From: an uncultured Sediminicola sp.
GTDB lineage: Bacteria > Bacteroidota > Bacteroidia > Flavobacteriales > Flavobacteriaceae
DNA length: 16,492 nt
NCBI GenBank assembly: GCA_938039345.1
Contig: CALHVB010000056.1
Location: 1 to 16,492 of the forward strand
Reading direction: 5' to 3'
The position numbers and the translations under genes are program-made. This document shows positions 1 to 7,700 of this stretch, piece after piece; the first letter of the stretch is position 1, and each line of letters begins with the position of its first letter. The notes beneath the pieces are model-generated. The model was not told where the DNA came from, searched no databases, and was given only the letters and a program-made list of their open reading frames with translations.

Positions 1-1016
1 AAAATGAGAACCATGCTATAGGAGCAACGTTCTTTTTTAATATTATGCATTATGCATTGCGTCCTTGGCCATTGATTTTGGTAGCTTTAGCCTCTTTAGT
101 TTTGTACCCAGATATTGCTAGTATAAAGGAAGCATTTCCGAATATTGAAGAGAGTAAATTAGGAGAAGATTTAGCCTATTCTGCAATGCTTACAAAATTA
201 CCAAGCGGGCTTTTAGGACTGGTAATGGCTTCTTTAGGTGCTGCTTATATGTCTACCATTTCCACACATTTAAATTGGGGATCATCATATATTGTAAATG
301 ATTTTTACAAACAACAAGTAAATAAAAGTGCCACGGAAAGAGAATTGGTAAATGTGGGGCGTTTATCCACACTTTTGCTAATGGTTATTAGCACTTTTAT
401 AGCATTAATGTTAACAAACGCAGCACAGCTTTTCGATATTATATTAATGTTTGGAGCAGGTACGGGGCTTATTTTTATTCTACGTTGGTTCTGGTGGCGA
501 ATTAATGCCTGGAGTGAAATATCGGCTATGTTTTCTTCAGGATTTATTTCTATAATACTAGCATTTACATCATTAGGGAATATATTATTTGACATAAAAA
601 ATATAAACGGAGATATAGTAGAAGGATTGATGCCTGCTTGGGCAAAATTTCCCATTATTGTTTTAATAACTACTATTATTTGGGTCGTTGTAACGTTTAT
701 TACGCAACCAGAAACAAAACAAACTCTAAATAGTTTTTACAAACAAACACAACCAGGCGGACCAGGATGGAAAAAGGTAGTAGCACAAGCTAAGACAGAT
801 GGAAATTCTATTATAGATAAAAAAGAAAAATGGTCTGTACCCTCTGGGATAATAGCAATGTTATTAGGTTGCATTTTAGTATATGGCTGTTTGTTTGCTA
901 CGGGGAATTGGATTTATGGAAATTATAGTTTAGCAATAGGATTAACTACTACAGTTATAATTTCTGGATTTTTATTAGCAAAAGTTTGGAATAGGATGAA
1001 GAATAACGTTTTGTAA
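1..1016 (+). CDS. Sodium:solute symporter (SSS family), C-terminal part only
   Basis: This is the 3' portion of an SSS-family (SLC5-like) sodium-coupled uptake transporter of the inner membrane. The reading frame is open from the window edge (first complete codon at position 3) through the ATG at 45, which is therefore internal and not the start. The visible part, about 337 codons, has roughly eight hydrophobic membrane segments. It contains the residues HYALRPWP and GAAYMSTISTHLNWGSSY, which match what I know of flavobacterial SSS proteins. A charged loop with GGPGW lies near residue 240 of the visible part, followed by two more membrane helices. The substrate cannot be assigned; sugar, amino acid or carboxylate are all possible. 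The next gene begins 21 nt downstream on the same strand. The 5' end lies outside the window. Confidence 0.88.
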   Translation, partial: NENHAIGATFFFNIMHYALRPWPLILVALASLVLYPDIASIKEAFPNIEESKLGEDLAYSAMLTKLPSGLLGLVMASLGAAYMSTISTHLNWGSSYIVNDFYKQQVNKSATERELVNVGRLSTLLLMVISTFIALMLTNAAQLFDIILMFGAGTGLIFILRWFWWRINAWSEISAMFSSGFISIILAFTSLGNILFDIKNINGDIVEGLMPAWAKFPIIVLITTIIWVVVTFITQPETKQTLNSFYKQTQPGGPGWKKVVAQAKTDGNSIIDKKEKWSVPSGIIAMLLGCILVYGCLFATGNWIYGNYSLAIGLTTTVIISGFLLAKVWNRMKNNVL

Positions 1017-1037
1017 TCTAAAGAACCCTTTTGTTTA

Positions 1038-1907
1038 ATGAGTAATCTTATAAAAATAGAGTCGTATTCCGTTCCTTTATTAAAAGATAAAATACGCTTA
1101 TCTGATTTTCCTTCGGGTACATTTACAAAACTTACTTCTCGTAAAAGTTTTAAAAATGCCATAAAAAAAGGATTGGTTTATGTAGATGGTAAAAAAGGGT
1201 CTACAGGGAGTTATATTTATGGAGGAGAAATTATAACAATTTATAGAGATTCTAGTGTAAGCAAAAAACCAGAAATTAATATAAAATTAGAAGTGCTTTT
1301 TGAGGACGACTATTTAGCTATAGTAAATAAACCAGCAGGTATTGTAGTAAGTGGCAATAAAAAATGGACTTTAGAAAATGCATTGCAAGGAAATTTAATG
1401 ATGAGTTTTGAGAATGATGCTATAGCACCCGAACCAATACACCGTTTAGATTACCCCACTAGTGGCGTTTTACTAATAGGAAAAACAGCAAGCTCAATTA
1501 AGCAGTTAAATACGTTATTTAAGAATCGTACCATAGAAAAAACATACGTAGCAGTAACTATTAAACAAATGCAATATAAAGGTGTTATTACTATTAATAT
1601 TGATGATAAAACAGCAAAAAGCACTTATAAAGTGATAGAAACTATAGCATCGCCAAAGTATAACTTTTTAAACCTAGTAGAACTAAAACCGAATACAGGG
1701 AGAAAGCACCAACTAAGAAAACATATGGCAGAAATAGGAAGCCCTATTTTTGGAGATTTATTATACGGAATAGAAGGCTTTATACTAAAAGGCAAAGGCT
1801 TGTATTTACATGCTAAAAGTTTACAATTTAAACATCCTATTTCAGGAGAAAATATATATGTTGAGGTAGCTCCGCCAAAAAAGTTTGAGAAGTTATTTAA
1901 TCTATAA
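1038..1907 (+). CDS. RluA-family RNA pseudouridine synthase
   Basis: This cytoplasmic enzyme of 289 residues isomerises uridine to pseudouridine in structured RNA, most likely rRNA or tRNA. The core has the family signature HRLDYPTSG, with the presumed catalytic aspartate at D138 (H135-R136-L137-D138), preceded by the NKPAG motif near residue 97. A late GRKHQLRKHMAEIGSPIFGD segment is typical of the RluA fold. Residues 1-75 look like a degenerate S4-like RNA-binding domain (FKNAIKKGLVYVDGKK). The exact target site cannot be read from the sequence, so no symbol is given. It follows the symporter gene by 21 nt on the same strand and could be co-transcribed. A gap of 101 nt separates it from the next gene. 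Confidence 0.9.
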   Translation: MSNLIKIESYSVPLLKDKIRLSDFPSGTFTKLTSRKSFKNAIKKGLVYVDGKKGSTGSYIYGGEIITIYRDSSVSKKPEINIKLEVLFEDDYLAIVNKPAGIVVSGNKKWTLENALQGNLMMSFENDAIAPEPIHRLDYPTSGVLLIGKTASSIKQLNTLFKNRTIEKTYVAVTIKQMQYKGVITINIDDKTAKSTYKVIETIASPKYNFLNLVELKPNTGRKHQLRKHMAEIGSPIFGDLLYGIEGFILKGKGLYLHAKSLQFKHPISGENIYVEVAPPKKFEKLFNL

Positions 1908-1974
1908 ATATACGTTTCCCTCAACCATAAAGCTGTTTTACTCAATAGCACTTTTATAAAATACTTTTTAAGAA

Positions 1975-1982
1975 TAGTTTCG
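1975..1982 (+). promoter_or_regulatory. Possible -7 promoter element for the SusC-like/A2M unit
   Basis: TAGTTTCG lies about 27 nt before the ATG at 2009 and differs by one base from the Bacteroidota -7 consensus TAnnTTTG. No clear -33 TTG is found about 19 nt upstream, so this is a weak call. The 101-nt gap 1908-2008 is the only place where a unit-specific promoter could sit directly upstream. Confidence 0.22.
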
Positions 1983-2008
1983 TTTTATAATTAACCAAAC
2001 CGTTATTT

Positions 2009-4759
2009 ATGAAACACCAATTACTTATAGTTCTATTATTTAGTTTTAGCTTAACAACGGTATTTTCTCAGACCGGAAAAGTTTCTGGAAATATAAATAA
2101 TAATGGAGAGCCAATTCCTGGAGCATCTATTACAATTAAAGGTAAAACTACAGGTGTAATATCAGATTTTGATGGTAACTATACAATTGAATGTGAAATA
2201 GGAGACACCCTATTTATAAGTTCTATTGGTTCTAGAACTAAAGAAATAATAGTTACACCACAAATGTTTAAGAGAGGGAGTATAATAGCTCCTAAGCAAC
2301 AGAGAGTAAATCTTATTATAAATAATGCGTACAAGAATGCTATTAAAAAAAGAATAGTAGTTTATGATTCTATTCCTAATATTAAGAACAGCACAAGAAC
2401 CTATAATAAACAAGGAAGTTATATTCAGGTTAATCGTATTAATGAGATTGATATAAAAAGAAATAAGGTAAACCTTAGTTTTTTTAAGCCAAATATATTT
2501 TATGAGCTTGGAGCATCAACACAAACAGATTTTAGGTTTGTAAAAAAGAATAACCTTCCAGAAATACAGCAAATATATGCTCAGGGTAGTTCTATTAATA
2601 ATAATTCTATTTACAGAGGAGCAGAAACAAATGAAATATTTTCATATGGACCAAGATTAAATTCTTTAGCTTTTGATATGTCTTTATATCCTTATGATAC
2701 TAATGGTAGATTAGTTCCAATAAGCAATAATTCTGGAAAAAAAGTAATGCCTTATGAAAATAATTTATTTAATACCGTTGCAAATTCTACCAATACATTT
2801 TTTGCTAATGTATCTACGGATGAGAGAAGTTTTGAATTTGACTTTTTAAATAAATCAGGAAAAGATATTTATGCAGAAGAGGTTAATACACTAAACCAGA
2901 TAAATTTAAACTATAATGAGAAAAATAATAGTGATAAAGTAATTCTTTGGAAGGCTATTGTAAAATACTCCAACTTAAAAAATAACCAGCCAAATATAAA
3001 TGGTTTTCAGAATAATCTGTTGTTAAATACTTTGGCAACTCCTATAAGCTTTAGTAATGATCAAGGCTATCGTTTAGATAATGGAGAGCAACGTAGTTTT
3101 AGCCCTGCGAATTTTAATAACCCTAAATGGTTGTTACATAATAATGATAATAAAATGAGCAATGAGTTATTTGTTGCAAGCCTACAGAATACTTACAATA
3201 TTTCTGATAGAGTAAAATTAAAAAGTAAAATCAATTATTTATCAAATGATGCAGAACAGCAATTTTTAGTATTAAAAAACACAGTCGGATTTATAAACGG
3301 ATACGCAAGTAATAAGAATATTAAAAAGCAAAACTTGGATGCCAATATTAACTTTAATTGGTATGAGTATATTAATAATAGTAAGCTTAATATAATTTCT
3401 AATCTAAATTTTACGAATGAGGATTTAGCTTATTTCTTTTTAGAAAACACAATATCTAATAGTATTCAAAATGCAACTACGCTACCAATTACAAATAGAT
3501 TACATAGAAACCAATTTCGTTGGCTAAATAAGGTAAAGTATAATTTTTTAGATAACAATGCATATGTTGATATTAGTAATAACTCCTATGTATCTTCCAT
3601 ACAAAATAGTAAATGGTTTTTACCAGCACTAAGTTTAAAATATGAGTTTGGAAACATGCTATATTCAGATTGGATTTATAAATTAGACCTTTCTACAAGT
3701 TATGCAAAAGATATAAATCCGTTATCATTATTTTATAATAATCAAAGTCATAATAGCTTAAATATCGCACCAGAAAATAGTTTTAGTTATACCGCTAATA
3801 TTGATTTATTTGCCTCTAAAGAAGTTTCAATAGAAGATAAAAATAGTTTTGAAGCAAGTTTAGGTTTTGGGTTTAAATTATTTAATAAAAGATGGGATTT
3901 TGATGCTACTTATTATACAAATACTATTAAAGGCAGTATTTTTCCTGTTTTAGAGCAAAATAAATTTGAATTAAAAAATATAGCAGATGTAAGAAATTCA
4001 GGAATTGAATTAAATCTTAATTCTCATATTTATATTAACGAATCTTTCAGATACAATCCTAGTATTGTTTTTTCTGCATACAAAACAAAAACATTAAGGC
4101 TTTTAAGTAATGAAGAAAGAATACCTATTGCAGGCTTTTCTACTATTTCTAAAAATTTAATAAAAGGACAACCAGCTGGTGTTTTAGTAGGTTCTGCCTA
4201 TGTTAGAGATGCTAATAACAATTTAATTTTAGATGCAGAAGGTTTACCAACGGTGGCAACAAGTTTAAAGGTTATAGGGAACCCTATTCCAAAATTTAAT
4301 ATTGGTTTTTCTAATACTATAGAGTGGAAAAGAATACGATTAGATATTGTTTTAGATTATCAAAAAGGAGGAGAGGTATGGAATGGTACTCAAAATGTTC
4401 TTAATTATTTAGGAACTTCTCAGCAGTCTGCAAATGAAAGAGAATTAGGAATTCCTATAAGAGAGAATAGATTTACACGTTATGGTTTTTCTGGTGTTGC
4501 AGAAGATGCTATTGTAGATGGCAGTTATTTAAACCTTAAAAAAGTGAGTCTATTTTATGATATAAAAACGAATAATGAAAGACATTTTATAAGAAGTCTT
4601 AACATTGGAATATACGGTGTAAATCTTTTAACCTTATCTAAATTTAGGGGAGCTACTCCTTATAATTCACTTTTTGATCAATCATCTAGCCAAGGCATTA
4701 ATTATTTTAATACTCCTATTATAAGCGAATTAGGAGTTAAAATGAATATAAATATATAA
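2009..4759 (+). CDS. SusC/RagA-like TonB-linked outer-membrane barrel lacking the plug domain
   Basis: This predicted outer-membrane beta-barrel has 916 residues. Residues 1-20 form a signal peptide ending before QTGKVSG. Residues about 24-95 form a CarboxypepD_reg-like domain (GEPIPGASITIKGKTTG, then DFDGNYTI), the usual N-terminal domain of SusC proteins. The C-terminal two thirds carry SusC barrel signatures: GQPAGVLVGSAY, then VIGNPIPKFNIGFSNTIEW, GGEVWNGTQN, DGSYLNLKKVSL and NLLTLSKFRG, ending in a strand-like GVKMNINI. What is missing is the plug: there is no VVVGYG, no IRG, no PLYVIDGIP and no NGVIIITTK. The chain passes from the N-terminal domain to barrel-like sequence (QIYAQGSS, YRGAETNEIFSYGP). 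No SusD gene is adjacent. The stop codon lies 2 nt before the next start, so the two genes are probably translationally coupled. The reading frame is intact, so this is unlikely to be a decaying pseudogene. The transported substrate is unknown. Confidence 0.88.
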   Translation: MKHQLLIVLLFSFSLTTVFSQTGKVSGNINNNGEPIPGASITIKGKTTGVISDFDGNYTIECEIGDTLFISSIGSRTKEIIVTPQMFKRGSIIAPKQQRVNLIINNAYKNAIKKRIVVYDSIPNIKNSTRTYNKQGSYIQVNRINEIDIKRNKVNLSFFKPNIFYELGASTQTDFRFVKKNNLPEIQQIYAQGSSINNNSIYRGAETNEIFSYGPRLNSLAFDMSLYPYDTNGRLVPISNNSGKKVMPYENNLFNTVANSTNTFFANVSTDERSFEFDFLNKSGKDIYAEEVNTLNQINLNYNEKNNSDKVILWKAIVKYSNLKNNQPNINGFQNNLLLNTLATPISFSNDQGYRLDNGEQRSFSPANFNNPKWLLHNNDNKMSNELFVASLQNTYNISDRVKLKSKINYLSNDAEQQFLVLKNTVGFINGYASNKNIKKQNLDANINFNWYEYINNSKLNIISNLNFTNEDLAYFFLENTISNSIQNATTLPITNRLHRNQFRWLNKVKYNFLDNNAYVDISNNSYVSSIQNSKWFLPALSLKYEFGNMLYSDWIYKLDLSTSYAKDINPLSLFYNNQSHNSLNIAPENSFSYTANIDLFASKEVSIEDKNSFEASLGFGFKLFNKRWDFDATYYTNTIKGSIFPVLEQNKFELKNIADVRNSGIELNLNSHIYINESFRYNPSIVFSAYKTKTLRLLSNEERIPIAGFSTISKNLIKGQPAGVLVGSAYVRDANNNLILDAEGLPTVATSLKVIGNPIPKFNIGFSNTIEWKRIRLDIVLDYQKGGEVWNGTQNVLNYLGTSQQSANERELGIPIRENRFTRYGFSGVAEDAIVDGSYLNLKKVSLFYDIKTNNERHFIRSLNIGIYGVNLLTLSKFRGATPYNSLFDQSSSQGINYFNTPIISELGVKMNINI

Positions 4760-4761
4760 GC

Positions 4762-7700
4762 ATGAGAACAAGAGTATCAAAAATACATAAGGTTTTAATA
4801 GTTCTTTTTTTAGGATTAGTTTTTATATCATTTAATAAAGACAGTTCTAAAAAAATAGTAGTAGAAAAAATTTATACGCATACAGATAGGCCTTTTTATT
4901 TTCCAGGAGAAACAATATGGTTTAAATCTTACATTGTAGATTCTTCTAATAAAACATCGCCTATAAGTGAAGTTATGTATGCAGATTTAATTTCTCCAAA
5001 AGGTTCGGTAGCCAAGACTTTAAAATTAAAAATAGAGGATGGTTATGCTTATGGCGATTTTGATATAAAAGAAGATTGGGTTGGTGGTATATATACCTTA
5101 AAAATGTATACAAATTGGATGCGTAATTATGGAGAAGAAGTATTTTTTATTAAAAAAATACAAGTACAGAAAGTAGTACAACCTAATTTATTAATGAATT
5201 TAAAATTTGAAAAAGAAGCCTATGGAAAATCTTCTAAAGTTATTGCAAATTTTGAAGTAAAAGACCTTAAAAATAATCTGTTATCCAATAAAGAAATCAG
5301 TTTTGTGGTAAAGGTAGGAGGCAAAAAACACCTATCAAAAAAAATAAAAACAGATGCAAAAGGAAAAGCGAAACCCACATTTGTTTTGCCACAAGAATTA
5401 GTAACTACAGATGTTATTTTAAATGTGTTAATACCACATAAAGGTTCTGTGGAATCTATTTCTAGAAGTGTTCCCGTTGTATTAGATAATTTAGATCTTC
5501 AGTTTTTTCCTGAAAGCGGTAAAATTATAGCAGGTACAAAAAATATAATAGCCTTTAAAGCATTAAATGAGTTTGGAAAACCAGCAGATGTATCAGGTAG
5601 TATTGCCAATAAAGAAGGTGTGTTTATTACTAATTTTAAGAGCTACCACGATGGTATGGGTGGTTTTAATTTAAATGCAAAAAAAGGAGAAACATACTTT
5701 GCCACTATTACAAAACCGTTTGCATCAACAAAAAAAATAAAATTGCCACAAGTGTATAGTCAGGGAGTTCGTTTTTCTGTTGAACAGATTAAAGAAAAAG
5801 CAAAAATTTCTATTTATACAACAATGCAACAAGAGTTGCAATTACATGTATCGAATACAAGTGGCCCTTTATTTTCTAAAGTTATAGATACTAATAAAAA
5901 CACAATTGTTGTAGATACACAAGAATTTACTAGAGGCATTACTAAATTTAGTGTGGTAGGTAAATCGGGAGTTATTTTGGCAGAACGTTTAATTTTTATT
6001 AACCCAAATAAGAAATTAAATATTAGTATAACTCAGGAAAAGAAAAACTACGAAACAAGAGAAAAAGTTACTTTACATATAAAAACTACAGATGAGCATA
6101 ATACTCCTGTGCCTTCTAACGTATCAATAGCAGTAGTAGATAATAAATTATTGTCTTTTGCAGATGATAAACAAGACCATATAGTATCTAATTTACTATT
6201 ATCATCTGAGCTTAAAGGAAAAATATACAAGCCTATTTTTTATTTTGATGCTAAAGAACCTAAGGCAAAGAAAGCATTAGATTATGTATTATTAACTCAT
6301 GGGTGGAGAACCTATTTTTCTGATATAGACTTTACTTTTAAGAATGCAAAATACCAACCAGAGAAAGAAAGTGTAAAATCTGGTATTGTTTTAAATAAAG
6401 AGGGGATTCCTACAAAAGCACATTTATTGTTATTTAATACTTATGGAAAACAAGTATTGGCATTTGATACAAATGCGCATGGGGCATTTTCTTTTAAAAT
6501 TCCAAAAGGATTGTACTGTACTCTTGTTGCTTATTTAGAAAATAAAGAAACATTACAAATAGTTGTTACAGATGTAAAGGAAGCTAAATATAGTATTAAA
6601 AAGAGAGTTTTAGAAAGTATTAATAAACCTTTTAAAAGAACAATTAAAAAAGCAGTAACTATAAAAGAAAATATAGAAGATATTGATGAACCATTAGAAG
6701 AAAATTTATCATCCCCAATATCTGAGGTTTTAGATGTGTCATTAGATGAAGATATAGTTGAATTAGAAGAGAGTGTAGTTGTTGGCTATGGGGTGCAAAA
6801 GAAAAGTGAGTTAACAGGGAGTATTGTTTATATTAAAGCTAATTCTATAGAAGAACAAGGAGATATTAACCAGGTATTACAGGGAAGAGTTGCGGGTGTT
6901 CAAGTTACAAATACCAATGGAAGCCCGGGAGTAACATCTAATATTCAAATTAGGGGAGTAAACACGGTATCTGGAGATAACGAACCATTATATGTTATAG
7001 ATGGTATTCCTATGGAAGGAGTTAATGCTCTAAGAACTATTAACCCTAATCAGATAGCATCAATTAGTGTGCTTAAAGATATAGCATCTACTTCATTATA
7101 TGGTATGCGTGGTAGTAATGGAGTTATTATTATTACAACAAAAAGTGGTAATCACCATAATAAGAAAATACTAAAGAAAGCAAAGTATAATAATTATGCT
7201 GTAAAAAGAATCCATAATTCAGGAATACAAAACTTATATACTTCAAAAGCATTCTATATTCCTGTTTATAATAGTAAAGAATTGCCTCAGGAACGTACAG
7301 ATTTTAGACCTACTATTTATTGGAACCCAGTAGTACAAACGAATGAAAAAGGTGAAGCTAGTGTAGATTTTTATAATTCAGATGCTATTACCTCTTTTAA
7401 AATTACAACAGAAGGTATTGGTTATAATGGTTTGGTAGGCAGAGTTACAGAAGATTATAGCACAAAAAAATTATTAAATATAGATTTTAAGACGCCTAAT
7501 TATTTATCGGTAAATGATATTGTAGAACTACCTATTACTATTACTAATGATTCTGATGAGGATATTTCTGCTATCTTAAATTTAGAATTACCTGAAAGCA
7601 TAAAGTTAATAGAACCTGTAGATGAGAAAATAACAGTTGCAGCAAATACATCTATTTTAAAAAATATAAAAGTAGTAGCATTAAAGAAAGAAGCCAAAGC

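Noticed and set aside
45..47. ATG at 45 as the start of the symporter gene
   Set aside because: The frame is open from position 3 with family-like residues (NENHAIGATFFN), and the protein would lack its first membrane helices. The gene runs in from upstream.
1017..2008. Riboswitch or small RNA around the pseudouridine synthase gene
   Set aside because: The gaps are 21 nt and 101 nt with no stable stems or recognisable motif, so nothing can be supported.
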